Shown one piece after another: positions 9,240 through 17,819 of a stretch of 55,936 nt of DNA. Source of the stretch: CAYMEK01 sp964389305 (lineage in GTDB: Bacteria; Spirochaetota; Spirochaetia; SZUA-6; DRHE01). Made by a program: the position numbers and the translations under genes. Each line of letters starts with the position of its first letter. The stretch's first letter is position 1. The stretch spans positions 1-55,936 of the forward strand of contig CAYMEK010000024.1 of the NCBI GenBank assembly GCA_964389305.1, in the 5' to 3' direction. A model generated the notes under the pieces. It searched no databases, was not told where the DNA came from, and worked only from the letters and a program-made list of their open reading frames with translations.

Positions 9240-9273
9240 AAAAAAGGGCTGCTTCACGGAGGGAGAAGCCCTT
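9240..9273 (-). terminator. Leader terminator hairpin 3 of the pyr operon
   Basis: On the minus strand AAGGGCT pairs with AGCCCTT across a ~16-nt loop, followed by a run of six Ts (9245-9240). It is the hairpin closest to pyrFE. Its loop side contains TCTCCCT (9266-9260), complementary to AGGGAGA in the 5' arm of hairpin 2, so an alternative pairing could disrupt both hairpins. Confidence 0.6.
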
Positions 9274-9285
9274 CGACGGCGTATG

Positions 9286-9312
9286 AAAAAGGAGAGCCAG
9301 CGGCTCTCCCTT
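9286..9312 (-). terminator. Leader terminator hairpin 2 of the pyr operon
   Basis: On the minus strand GGAGAGCC pairs perfectly with GGCTCTCC across a 3-nt loop and is followed by five Ts (9290-9286). It has the form of a strong intrinsic terminator, yet lies inside the leader of the pyr operon. Confidence 0.65.
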
Positions 9313-9341
9313 CACGTTCCGAATCGCGATCCGAAAAGATT

Positions 9342-9370
9342 AAAAAAAAACTCCGGCCGTACCGGAGTTT
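9342..9370 (-). terminator. Leader terminator hairpin 1 of the pyr operon
   Basis: On the minus strand AAACTCCGG pairs with CCGGAGTTT across the 5-nt loop TACGG, and the T tract reaches 9 consecutive Ts (9350-9342). It sits about 75 nt after the predicted transcription start and ~180 nt before the pyrFE ATG. Confidence 0.7.
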
Positions 9371-9451
9371 CAGGCTATGTTCTGGTAATCGATTTCGTAC
9401 GAGCACGGACTTCCCTTGATTCCTTGCTGTCTGCTATCCCGAATTGTGAGG

Positions 9452-9480
9452 ACTATGACACAGCCGGAGCGGTGTGTCAA
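9452..9480 (-). promoter_or_regulatory. Consensus promoter of the pyrFE-pyrDK operon
   Basis: On the minus strand the -35 box is a perfect TTGACA (9480-9475), then a 17-bp spacer, then CATAGT (9457-9452) preceded by TG as in extended -10 promoters. Transcription would start near 9445, giving a leader of about 280 nt that contains the three terminator-like hairpins. Confidence 0.7.
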
Positions 9481-9680
9481 TAGCCGGAGCCGTGTTTCTT
9501 AAAAAACTGGCAGTTCATCTACTCCCCATGTACTGGCTTCCCGACCATGACTCGTATATAGTGGCCTCTATGAATCGCTTGCGGCGGCGACGCCCTGATC
9601 GAGATGAGCCTGAAGGCAGGGATGTTCGTGTCCGCCGCCCTTTACGGGACTTTTTTTGAAGGCGGACGGCGGGACGGAAT
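9481..9680. other. Divergent gap between the pyr promoter and mocA
   Basis: No gene could be supported here. A possible plus-strand -10 TATAGT (9557-9562) has only a poor -35 partner. GTCCGCC (9630-9636) and GGCGGAC (9661-9667) are inverted around a seven-T run just before mocA, which might be a leader structure. A short Arg-rich frame (9570-9659) shows no homology I recognise and is not called. Confidence 0.3.
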
Positions 9681-10298
9681 ATGAGCGAAACGAACAGCGG
9701 GATAGACTGCCTGATGCTGGCGGCCGGCAAGTCGACGCGCATGGACGGCTGGAAGATGACCCTCCCTTTCGGGGAGTCCACCGTGGTCCAGCAGAGCGTC
9801 CGCCGGGCCCTCGAGGCGTCCAGCCGGGTGGTTCTGGTCGCCGGCTTCCGGGCCGCCGAGCTGGAAGCCCTGTTTGCGGGCCGGGAGGAGGTGGCCGTGG
9901 TGGTGAATCCCGGCTATCAGCGGGGCATGTTCTCCTCGGTGCAGTGGGGATGCCGGTTCGTGACCGGCAAGGCGTTCTTCCTCGCTTTGGGTGACATGCC
10001 CGGAGTCACAGCGGCGACCTATCGAGCCCTGCTGGATTGGAACCGCAGGATCGCGCCGGCACTGGCTCCGGAAAGCCCCGCCTATGCTTTGATTCCCGCC
10101 TTCGGGGGCAAGAAGGGCCACCCGTTGCTGCTTTCCGAAGGCATGAGGGAGCGGATCCTCGGCTTCGAAGGTACCGGGACCTTGAGGGAGGTACTGGCCG
10201 GAGTCCCGACTATGGTGATTCCGCTGGCCGACCGGTATGTGCTGCAGGACATCGACACCCGGGCCGACTACCTGGAACTGCATGGGGAAGGAGAGTAA
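9681..10298 (+). CDS. mocA: MocA-like molybdenum cofactor nucleotidyltransferase
   Basis: A 205-aa NTP-transferase. It has LAAGKSTRMDGWKMTLPFG, the signature of MobA/MocA enzymes where Gly-rich loop and Lys bind the nucleotide, followed by GDMPGV (metal-binding Asp) and GKKGHPLLL. MocA adds CMP to molybdopterin to make the MCD form of the cofactor used by xanthine-dehydrogenase-family enzymes. That matches the two molybdenum hydroxylase operons 9-17 kb downstream and the XdhC gene at the right edge. It is followed after 2 bp by the dihydropyrimidinase-like gene, so the two are probably co-transcribed. CTP versus GTP preference is inferred from context. Confidence 0.85.
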   Translation: MSETNSGIDCLMLAAGKSTRMDGWKMTLPFGESTVVQQSVRRALEASSRVVLVAGFRAAELEALFAGREEVAVVVNPGYQRGMFSSVQWGCRFVTGKAFFLALGDMPGVTAATYRALLDWNRRIAPALAPESPAYALIPAFGGKKGHPLLLSEGMRERILGFEGTGTLREVLAGVPTMVIPLADRYVLQDIDTRADYLELHGEGE

Positions 10299-10300
10299 CG

Positions 10301-11650
10301 GTGAGCCATGACTGCGTGGTGACCGGCGGATTGCTGGTCTATCCGGAGAAAACCGTCCGCGCCGACCTGGCTATTTCCGGCGGCAGGATCGCGGCCGTGG
10401 CGGAGCCGGGCGCTGTGCAAGGAAAGACCACCGTGGCGGCCGCCGGCTGCTATGTGCTTCCGGGCGTGATCGATCCGCACACCCACCCGGTGTACCTGGA
10501 TTCGATCGCCGACACGGCCAGGACGGCGGCCTTCGGCGGCGTAACCACGGTCATCCACTACGCCTACGCCCGGCCGGGGGACAGCCTGGCAGCCAGGATC
10601 GAGGAGTTCAAGAAAGAGGGGGAGGCTGCCTCCTGCATCGATTTCGCCCTGCACGGAGGGCTTTTCGAAGCCGCCAAGCAGGCCGAGGAGATCCCCCGGG
10701 CCTTCCAGATGGGGGTCAGCTCGTTCAAGGTGTTCATGGCCTACGCCAAACTGGGCTGGATGACCGACGACTACGCCATGGCCAAGACCATGGATGTGGT
10801 GGGCAGGCACGGCGGCCTGGTATGCGTCCATGCGGAGACCGGGCTGGCCGTAGACTACATCATGGACCGGATGTTGGCCGAGAAGGCGGATTTCGTAGAG
10901 CGCTTTCTGGAGAGCAGTCCGGACATCGCCGAGGCGGAAGGAATCTTCCGGGCCGTGCACATCGGGCGGCTGATGGACTGTCCGGTCTACATTCCCCACG
11001 TTTCTTCCGCGGAAGGCGTGGGGGTGATGCGCTTTCTCAAGAGCATGGGCTACCCGGTCTACGCGGAGACCTGCCCCCAGTACCTCGGTTTGACCTGGGA
11101 GGAGCTGAAAGACAGGGGAGCCCTGGGAAAGGTAGGCCCGTCGATCAAGACCGAGGCGGACCGCCGCTGCCTCTGGAAGGCGGTGCAGGAAGGATTGCTC
11201 GACACGGTGGGAAGCGACCACGCGCCCAAGGATAAAAAGGTGGAGGACGATTTCTTCGCCGCCCCCTACGGCTCTCCGGAGGTGGAGACCATGCTTCCGG
11301 TGGTCTGGCAGTTCGGCGTGAACAGCGGCTCGATCACACCCAACGAGGTGGCCGCCGTGATGTCGGAGAACACGGCCCGCATCATGGGGCTCTTTCCGGC
11401 TAAGGGCCGGCTCGATCCCGGTTCGGACGCCGACCTGGTGGTCTTCGATCCGGCCGAGCGCTGGACCATCGGCGTCTCCAACCAGCACAGCAACGCCGCC
11501 TACAGCCTGTTCGAGGGCAGGGAAGTGCTGGGCCGGGTCAAGAAGGTGCTTGCCCGGGGCAGGCTGGTGGTGGACGGCGAGGAGTTTCTCGGAAAGCAGG
11601 GTGCGGGCAGTTTCCTGTCCACCAGGGCGGGAGCCCTTTCTCGCCGATAA
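10301..11650 (+). CDS. Dihydropyrimidinase/hydantoinase-family cyclic amidohydrolase
   Basis: The 449-aa protein is a metal-dependent TIM-barrel hydrolase of the dihydropyrimidinase/allantoinase group. The metal ligands are all visible: DPHTHP, the carboxylated-lysine region SSFKVFMAY, HAETG, IPHVSS and VGSDHAP. The N- and C-terminal beta-sandwich parts (GRIAAVAEPG; GSDADLVVFDP) are present. GTG 10301 was chosen because AAGGAG precedes it by 8 bp and it follows the mocA stop by 2 bp; a longer upstream frame overlaps mocA and adds no domain. Pairing with mocA resembles the hyd/mocA neighbourhood of selenium-dependent purine catabolism loci. Substrate could be a dihydropyrimidine, hydantoin or allantoin-like ring. 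Confidence 0.88.
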   Translation: MSHDCVVTGGLLVYPEKTVRADLAISGGRIAAVAEPGAVQGKTTVAAAGCYVLPGVIDPHTHPVYLDSIADTARTAAFGGVTTVIHYAYARPGDSLAARIEEFKKEGEAASCIDFALHGGLFEAAKQAEEIPRAFQMGVSSFKVFMAYAKLGWMTDDYAMAKTMDVVGRHGGLVCVHAETGLAVDYIMDRMLAEKADFVERFLESSPDIAEAEGIFRAVHIGRLMDCPVYIPHVSSAEGVGVMRFLKSMGYPVYAETCPQYLGLTWEELKDRGALGKVGPSIKTEADRRCLWKAVQEGLLDTVGSDHAPKDKKVEDDFFAAPYGSPEVETMLPVVWQFGVNSGSITPNEVAAVMSENTARIMGLFPAKGRLDPGSDADLVVFDPAERWTIGVSNQHSNAAYSLFEGREVLGRVKKVLARGRLVVDGEEFLGKQGAGSFLSTRAGALSRR

Positions 11651-11688
11651 CCTCGTTCAGCGGAGAAAAAGCATGAGATAGAGGAGCC

Positions 11689-13272
11689 ATGAATCGACGC
11701 ATCGAGCAATTCGTGAAAAGCACGGTGGAGGCGGTCCGCCCCCTGGAGAAAGCCTACTACCTGGCCGAATGGGAGGCCGCGGTGAAGGGAAGCGAGCAAG
11801 CCCTCGCCGGGCTCAGGAAGGCCCAGGGGCGGTTGCTGCGCTTCTGGTCCGATCCGCAGCTTTACAAGACGGCCGGGGAGCTTGACCGGGATGAGCTGCT
11901 CTCCGATCCGTTGCTGGCCCGGCAGGTCAGGCTGATCTACCTCCAGGCGGCCCGCCATCGGCAGGACGAGTCCACCATCGAGCGGATCACCGAGCTGGAG
12001 GCCAGAGTGCGGGGGCGCTACTACAACCACCGGGGGAGGGTCGACGGGCGGGAGTTGAGCGACAACGAGATAGACCGCAAGCTCAGGCATTCGCGGGATT
12101 CGGAGGAGGTGCGCAAGGTCTGGGAGGCGAGCAAGCAGGTGGGCGGGCTGGTAGCCGGGGAGGTGCGCGAGCTGGCCCGCCTGCGAAACGCGGCCGCCAG
12201 GGTCCAGGGTTTTAGGGATCATTTCCAGCGCGCCCTGGTTCTGGAGGAGATCGACGAGGAGAAGCTTTTTGCCCTGCTCGCCGATCTGGCCGAGAAGTCC
12301 CGGGAGCCCTTTGAGCGCCTGAAGGCCGAGCTAGACCGGGCCCTCTGCGCCCGTTTCGCGACCGCGCAGGAAAGGCTCCGCCCCTGGCATTACGGCGACC
12401 GCTTCTTTCAGGACGGGCCCGAGACGGACGCCGAGGATATGGACCGCCTGTTCGCGGATCGGGACCTGGAGAAGCTGGCCAGGCGTAGCTATGAGGGCCT
12501 CGGCCTGGAGGTGGAAAGGATCCTGTCCCGCTCGGACCTCCATCCCCGTCCCGGCAAGAACCAGCACGCTTTCTGCATCCACCTGGACCGGGAAGGGGAC
12601 ATCCGTACTCTGAACAACCTGCAGGCGACCCACCGCTGGGCCGAGACACTGCTTCACGAGTTGGGTCACGGAGTCTACGATCAGTACCTGGATCCCGCGC
12701 TTCCCTGGCTGCTACGCGCTCCGGCCCACACCCTGACCACCGAAGCGGTGGCCCTGTTGATGGGCTCCCTCACTTACGACCGCCAGTGGCTGGAACAGGT
12801 TCTCGAAATCCCGAAAGAGCGAGCCGGAAGCGTTACGGCAGCCGCCCAGGATAGGGAGCGGGCGAAGAAACTGATTTTCACCCGCTGGTGCATGGTTGTG
12901 ACTTTCTTCGAGCGCGAGCTGTACCGCGACCCCGAGGCTGATCTGGACAAGCTGTGGTGGGACCTGGTGGAGAAGTATCAACTGCTCCGCCGGCCCGAAG
13001 GACGGCGCGCCCCGGATTGGGCGGCCAAGATCCACATCGCGCTGTTTCCAGTATACTACCACAACTACCAGCTCGGGCATCTGCTGGCGGCCCAGCTTCG
13101 GGCGAGGATTGTCGGGCGCTTCGGAGGGATTGTCGGCCGGCCCCAGGCGGGGACCTGGCTGATCGAGCGGGTTTTTCGACCGGGGGCCGGCCTGGAGTGG
13201 TCCGCCCTGATAGAGCAGGCCACCGGCGAAGCCCTCCAACCCCGCTATTTCGTGGAAAGCGTGGCTTGCTGA
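11689..13272 (+). CDS. HExxH zinc metallopeptidase of the M2/M3 clan
   Basis: A 527-aa, mostly helical protein. The zinc site reads LLHELGHGVYD (about residue 320) with the third ligand in TTEAVALLMG about 27 residues on, as in peptidyl-dipeptidases of the gluzincin M2 (ACE-like) and M3 families. The C-terminal HIALFPVYYHNYQLGHLLAAQ resembles the conserved Tyr/His region that contacts the substrate carbonyl in these families. There is no signal peptide, so it acts in the cytoplasm. The start ATG follows a GAGG motif (11683-11686) at short spacing. It sits 38 bp after the hydrolase gene and just upstream of an exported acylase. M2 against M3 assignment is uncertain. Confidence 0.82.
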   Translation: MNRRIEQFVKSTVEAVRPLEKAYYLAEWEAAVKGSEQALAGLRKAQGRLLRFWSDPQLYKTAGELDRDELLSDPLLARQVRLIYLQAARHRQDESTIERITELEARVRGRYYNHRGRVDGRELSDNEIDRKLRHSRDSEEVRKVWEASKQVGGLVAGEVRELARLRNAAARVQGFRDHFQRALVLEEIDEEKLFALLADLAEKSREPFERLKAELDRALCARFATAQERLRPWHYGDRFFQDGPETDAEDMDRLFADRDLEKLARRSYEGLGLEVERILSRSDLHPRPGKNQHAFCIHLDREGDIRTLNNLQATHRWAETLLHELGHGVYDQYLDPALPWLLRAPAHTLTTEAVALLMGSLTYDRQWLEQVLEIPKERAGSVTAAAQDRERAKKLIFTRWCMVVTFFERELYRDPEADLDKLWWDLVEKYQLLRRPEGRRAPDWAAKIHIALFPVYYHNYQLGHLLAAQLRARIVGRFGGIVGRPQAGTWLIERVFRPGAGLEWSALIEQATGEALQPRYFVESVAC

Positions 13273-13341
13273 CCGGTGGGCCGGGCGGATTGCCCAACAG
13301 GCCCCACGGGGTTTTTAGCTACTGTACGACGGGGGATTGCC

Positions 13342-15774
13342 ATGGAGAAACATCGGCTGGTGCGAATCGCCTGGACCGTACTCACACTTGCCGCCTTAGT
13401 CCTGGCCGGCTGCAAGTCCCTGATTCTGGCCAAAGGCTATCCGGTTTACGAGGGACAGGTGTCCGGGCTTCCCGTTACCGGGAACGTCGAGGTCATACGG
13501 GACCGCTGGGGTATCCCTCACATCTATGCCGCCGCCGAGCAGGACCTGTTTACGGCCCTGGGCTACGTTCACGCCCAGGACCGCCTCTGGCAGATGGAGA
13601 GCATGCGCCGCCTGGCCTCGGGCCGGCTGTCCGAGATCGCCGGGGAGGAGACGATCCTGCTGGACTACTTCGTCAGGCTGCTGGGGCTTCCGGAGCTGGT
13701 CGAACGGGAGGCGCAGGCCCTGCGGCCGGCTGACCGGCGGCTGATCGAGGCCTACAGCCGGGGGGTGAACGCCTACATCGACCGGAAAAGAAACGACCTT
13801 CCTTTTGAGTTTCAATCCCTTAAGCTCGTTCCCCGGCCCTGGAGGGTCGAAGATTCGCTGAGCGCTATAGCGGTAATGGCCTGGTACATGCAGACAAACT
13901 ACGTCATGGAGGTGCTGGCCCTGCTGCGGGGAAAGGATCTGTCCAGGCGGGAGTGGGATCTGATGTTCCCCTCCCATCCCGGCGCCCGGCTCCCTGAGGA
14001 CGCCTACTGGGAGCGGTTGCGCACGGTGGAGGTATCGGCGCTCCACCCGGCGGCCCTGGTGTTCTTCGAAGGCGTCCCGGAAGGGTACCGTACGTCCGCC
14101 GGAGGGTCCTTGAAGAGCCTTTTAGCCGCCGCCGGCGGCGGGAGCAACGCCTGGACCGTGGCTCGGGGAGAGGACGGGCTGCCCGTTTTGGCCAACGATC
14201 CCCATCTGGCCATGAGCGTTCCTGGCCTGTGGTATCTCTGCCATCTGTGCCTGCAGGGTGCAGTCGATGTGGTGGGGGCTTCCATACCGGGGCATCCCGG
14301 AATCCCGATCGGCCGCAACAGGAGGGTAGCCTGGGGAATGACCAATGTAATGACCGACTGCGTGGATCTTTTCGTACTGCGGGTCGATCCGGACTGCCCG
14401 ACCCGCTACTATGTGGCAGACCGGGTCCTCGAGATGGAGGAAGAACAGGTGGCGATCGGGTTGCCAAAAGGCAGGCGGGTCGTCCTCCCCCTGTACCGGA
14501 CGATATACGGTCCGGTCATCACCCAGGTATTCAGCGGGATCGAGGCGGTGGCTGCCCTCAAGTGGTACGGGACGGCCGGCCCCGGAGGGCTCGAGGACCA
14601 GACCGTGCACAGTTACCTGAGCTTGAACCGGGCGCAGAGCGCCGCCCAGGCGGTCGCCGCCATGGAGGGGTTGAAGATCCTAGGATTCAATATCCTGGCC
14701 GCCGATGTGGACGGGCACATAGCCTGGCATGCCACCGGGGCCCCACCCCTGCGGGAAGGGTATTCCGGGCGCTTCCCAGCCGACGGCTCGGCCGGCGCAA
14801 TGGACTGGAAGGGATTCCTTTCTTATAGCGAGCTTCCCCAGGACTATGATCCACCGCAGGGGTGGCTGGCCAGCGCCAACAACCGGATCGTCGATGCTTC
14901 CGATTCTCATCCCCTGAGCTTCCAATGGTCTGCTCCCTACCGGCAGGAGCGCATCGTCGAAGTGCTGCATAGCCTGGATCGTCCCGGCTGCGAGGAGCTT
15001 GGCCGCCTGCAGATGGATTCCTACAGCCTGCTGGCTGAGAGACTGCTGCCGGAGCTGCTCGGCTTCTCCTACAAGCAGGCGAAGGCGAAGCAGGCCGTCG
15101 AGCTGCTGAGCAGCTGGGACCGGAAGGTCGAGGCGGAAAGCGTCGGGTCAGCCGTGTTCGAGGTATTCATCAGCCAGTTGGTGAAGATGATCCTGGAAGA
15201 CGACCTGGGAGAGGAGCTGTTCCTGTACTACAACTGCTACCTGGCCGGGTATTCGCTGGAGGATGTGATTTTCGAGCACCTCGATTCCCCTCTGTGGGAC
15301 AGGAAGAACACGCCGCACAGGGAATCGCCCGCCGAGGTCGTAGAGGCCGCACTGGCGGAGACGATTGAGTATCTGCGAAAGGAGCTGGGCCGCGATCCCG
15401 GACGCTGGTGCTGGGGACGGCTGCACCGCTACGAGTTCCGCCATCCGGGCGCTACGGGCTGTCTTTCCAGCCGGCTGCTCAACCGGGGTCCCTACCCGGC
15501 CCCCGGGAGCAACGAGACCGTCAACGCCGCCTACTTTGCGGGCCTTCCGGGCCTCTACGACGTGCTCTGGATCCCTTCCCTGCGCCTTACCGTGCCCCTG
15601 GGAAACCTGGACGGAGCCAGGATCATCGCTCCGATGGGCCAATCGGGGCAGCCCGGACACCCCCACTACGATGACATGATCGAGCCCTGGATTCGGGGGC
15701 AATCCGTTATGCTTCCCTTCAGCAGGCAGGCGGTGGAGCGGGCGGCAGCCGGCCGCCTGCTGCTGACCCCCTAG
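13342..15774 (+). CDS. Lipoprotein penicillin acylase (Ntn-hydrolase)
   Basis: An 810-aa precursor of the penicillin amidase family (S45). The signal peptide ends in a lipobox, LVLAGC, so the enzyme should be anchored in the envelope, which is uncommon for a family usually found soluble in the periplasm. The N-terminal alpha-chain region contains RDRWGIPHIYA and GYVHAQDRLWQM. The autocatalytic cut is expected before the Ser of GGGSNAWTVARG (about residue 268), which becomes the nucleophile; NDPHL, VAWGMTNV and SANN motifs follow in the beta chain. Members cleave N-acyl bonds of beta-lactams, acyl-homoserine lactones or acyl-amino acids. ATG 13342 with GGGG upstream gives the correct lipoprotein N-terminus. 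Confidence 0.9.
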   Translation: MEKHRLVRIAWTVLTLAALVLAGCKSLILAKGYPVYEGQVSGLPVTGNVEVIRDRWGIPHIYAAAEQDLFTALGYVHAQDRLWQMESMRRLASGRLSEIAGEETILLDYFVRLLGLPELVEREAQALRPADRRLIEAYSRGVNAYIDRKRNDLPFEFQSLKLVPRPWRVEDSLSAIAVMAWYMQTNYVMEVLALLRGKDLSRREWDLMFPSHPGARLPEDAYWERLRTVEVSALHPAALVFFEGVPEGYRTSAGGSLKSLLAAAGGGSNAWTVARGEDGLPVLANDPHLAMSVPGLWYLCHLCLQGAVDVVGASIPGHPGIPIGRNRRVAWGMTNVMTDCVDLFVLRVDPDCPTRYYVADRVLEMEEEQVAIGLPKGRRVVLPLYRTIYGPVITQVFSGIEAVAALKWYGTAGPGGLEDQTVHSYLSLNRAQSAAQAVAAMEGLKILGFNILAADVDGHIAWHATGAPPLREGYSGRFPADGSAGAMDWKGFLSYSELPQDYDPPQGWLASANNRIVDASDSHPLSFQWSAPYRQERIVEVLHSLDRPGCEELGRLQMDSYSLLAERLLPELLGFSYKQAKAKQAVELLSSWDRKVEAESVGSAVFEVFISQLVKMILEDDLGEELFLYYNCYLAGYSLEDVIFEHLDSPLWDRKNTPHRESPAEVVEAALAETIEYLRKELGRDPGRWCWGRLHRYEFRHPGATGCLSSRLLNRGPYPAPGSNETVNAAYFAGLPGLYDVLWIPSLRLTVPLGNLDGARIIAPMGQSGQPGHPHYDDMIEPWIRGQSVMLPFSRQAVERAAAGRLLLTP

Positions 15775-15843
15775 TCCTGGTTTTCCGCTCTTGATTTCTT
15801 GTCCTAGACCTGCATACTGTAACGCCCAGGAGGAGGAAACCGT

Positions 15844-16950
15844 ATGGATGTCACCCGTCTGGCCAACCCCGGTGCCCGGTCGGTCGGGACCTACGTGCCC
15901 GGAAAATCGATCAAGGAAGTGCAGGCGGAGCTAGGTCTGGAGCACCTCATCAAGCTGGCCTCCAACGAGAACCCCTTCGGGCCTGCCCCGGCGGCGGCCA
16001 GGGGATTCGCCGGCTTGGCCGAGAGGATCCACATATATCCCGATTCCCGGAGCCGGGTGGTGCGGGCCGCCCTGGCAGAGCGTCTGGGGGTGAGGGCGGA
16101 GCAGATCACCACCGGCAATGGATCGGATGGAGTGATATATAACCTGGGGATGGCGGTTATCGACCAGGACGACGAAGTGATCATTCCCCGAATCACCTTC
16201 CCGATCTACGAAACCATCACCAGGGTAATGCGGGGCAAAGCGGTGCGCAGCCGGATGAAGGATTTGAGGATCGATCTGGAGGATATCCGCCGCCGGGTGA
16301 ACCGGAGAACCAAGCTGATCTTCCTCTGCAATCCAAATAATCCCACCGGGGACGCCCTGCCCCCCGAACATCTGGCCTCCTTTCTGTCCTCGATACCCGA
16401 GCGGGTGCTGATCGCCCTTGACGAAGCCTACGTGGATTTTACCGAGCCGGCCAGCCGCCTCGATTCGATCGACCTGTTCAACAGAGGGATGGACAACCTG
16501 TTCATCCTGCGCACCTTCTCCAAGGTCTATGGCCTGGCGGGAGTGCGCTTCGGCTTCGCCGTCGGCGACCGGGAGCTGGTCTCCCTGATCGACCGGGTGA
16601 AGCCCCCTTTCGACGTTTCCCTGGCGGCCGAAGAGGCGGCGCTGCACGCCCTGGCGGACCGGGACTTCTATCTGAGGACCCTGGCAAGCTGCGGGGAGGA
16701 GAAAAGCTACTTCTACAGCGAGCTGGATGCCCTGGGCCTCGGCTATATTCCTTCGCATACCAATTTCGTTCTCATCGACACGGGCAGGGATGCCGGGGCG
16801 GTGGTCCAGGCCCTCCTGCGCAGGGGTGTCATTGTGAGGGAGGCGGCCCAGTACAGCCTGCCGAAACACATCCGGGTTACCGTGGGCCGGCACGAGGAAA
16901 ACGAGCGCTTCTTTCGGGCCTTCGCGGAAGCTCTCGAGGAAACCGCCTGA
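15844..16950 (+). CDS. hisC: Histidinol-phosphate-aminotransferase-like PLP enzyme
   Basis: A 368-aa fold-type I aminotransferase of the HisC group. Seen: NENPFGPAP near the N-terminus, FLCNPNNPTGD, ALDEAYVDF, the PLP lysine in LRTFSKVYGLAGVRFGF, and the C-terminal RVTVGRHEENERFF with the carboxylate-binding Arg. AGGAGGA lies just upstream of ATG 15844. No other his genes are nearby, and it lies among catabolic genes, so it could serve as an aromatic or general aminotransferase instead of a histidine-pathway step. It starts 69 bp after the acylase gene. Confidence 0.88.
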   Translation: MDVTRLANPGARSVGTYVPGKSIKEVQAELGLEHLIKLASNENPFGPAPAAARGFAGLAERIHIYPDSRSRVVRAALAERLGVRAEQITTGNGSDGVIYNLGMAVIDQDDEVIIPRITFPIYETITRVMRGKAVRSRMKDLRIDLEDIRRRVNRRTKLIFLCNPNNPTGDALPPEHLASFLSSIPERVLIALDEAYVDFTEPASRLDSIDLFNRGMDNLFILRTFSKVYGLAGVRFGFAVGDRELVSLIDRVKPPFDVSLAAEEAALHALADRDFYLRTLASCGEEKSYFYSELDALGLGYIPSHTNFVLIDTGRDAGAVVQALLRRGVIVREAAQYSLPKHIRVTVGRHEENERFFRAFAEALEETA

Positions 16951-16992
16951 GCCGCCCTGGCTTTTAGGAGCGTTTTTCGGGTATATATTCCT

Positions 16993-17787
16993 ATGCGGAT
17001 TATCGATTTTCACACCCATGCTTTTCCCGACGCCCTGGCCGAGCAGACGGTGCCCAGGTTGTGCGCCCGGGCCGGCATCAGCCCGGCGCTGGACGGCAAG
17101 CTCTCCAGCCTGCTTCAATCCATGGAGCGGACGGGTATCGAGGCGGCGGTGGTGCTGACCATCGCCACCAAGCCGAGCCAGTTCGAGTCGATCTTGAGCT
17201 GGTGCACGAGCATTGCCTCTGACAGGATCTACCCCTTTGCCTCGGTGCATCCGGAGGACCCGCAGGCGGTGGAAAAAATCGGCAGGGTCCGGGATGCGGG
17301 TCTGCGGGGTATCAAGCTGCATCCCTACTATCAGGACTTCGTCTTCGACGAGCCGCGGATGCTCCCGTTGTACCGGAAAACGGCCGAATGCGGGCTGATC
17401 CTGCTGGCCCATACCGGCTTCGATCTGGATTATCCTCATTACCGGGTCGCCGACGCTGCCAGGATCATGAAGGTAGTCCGGGAAGTCCCGCAGCTAAAGC
17501 TGGTGACCAGCCATATCGGAGGATGGAAGGACTGGGAGAACGTGGAGCAGCATTTGCTCGGGCATCCGGTATTCATGGAGGTGTCCTACTCTTTTCCGTT
17601 TATAGGCCGGGAGCGGGCGCGCAGATTCCTGCTCTCCCATCCGCCGGAGTACATCCTGTTCGGAAGCGATTCCCCGTGGGCGGATCAGCGGGCGACGATC
17701 GAGGATCTGCTGGAGCTGGATCTGGGAGCGCAGCGAAACGAGCGCATTTGCTACCATAACGCCGCCCGCCTGCTGGGTCTGCCCTAA
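16993..17787 (+). CDS. Amidohydrolase-2 family TIM-barrel hydrolase/decarboxylase
   Basis: A 264-aa cytosolic protein. The metal-binding HxH is in IDFHTHAFPD at the N-terminus, followed by GIKLHPYYQDF, LLAHTGFD, TSHIGGWKDW and the catalytic Asp region FGSDSPW. This is the amidohydrolase-2 arrangement seen in ACMSD-like decarboxylases and related hydrolases. There is no clear Shine-Dalgarno; TATATT lies only 3 bp before the ATG, and the start is fixed by the conserved N-terminal strand. It sits 42 bp after the aminotransferase gene and 32 bp before an IclR gene. The substrate cannot be told from the sequence. Confidence 0.82.
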   Translation: MRIIDFHTHAFPDALAEQTVPRLCARAGISPALDGKLSSLLQSMERTGIEAAVVLTIATKPSQFESILSWCTSIASDRIYPFASVHPEDPQAVEKIGRVRDAGLRGIKLHPYYQDFVFDEPRMLPLYRKTAECGLILLAHTGFDLDYPHYRVADAARIMKVVREVPQLKLVTSHIGGWKDWENVEQHLLGHPVFMEVSYSFPFIGRERARRFLLSHPPEYILFGSDSPWADQRATIEDLLELDLGAQRNERICYHNAARLLGLP

Positions 17788-17819
17788 CTTGTGATGATAC
17801 AAGGAGAATCGATCAAGTA

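Noticed and set aside
7717..9315. GTG start at 9315 extending pyrFE by 51 codons
   Set aside because: The extension would translate through terminator hairpins 2 and 3, has no domain, and ATG 9162 has a strong Shine-Dalgarno.
9570..9659. Short Arg-rich open frame upstream of mocA
   Set aside because: No Shine-Dalgarno, no homology recognised, and composition typical of chance frames in GC-rich DNA.
10268..11488. Minus-strand open frame (406 codons) opposite the dihydropyrimidinase-like gene
   Set aside because: Antisense to a gene with all metal ligands; the frame shows no domain and no Shine-Dalgarno.
13290..13320. Possible terminator CCCCACGGGG followed by Ts between the peptidase and acylase genes
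   Set aside because: The stem is only three to four base pairs around a tiny loop, too weak to call.
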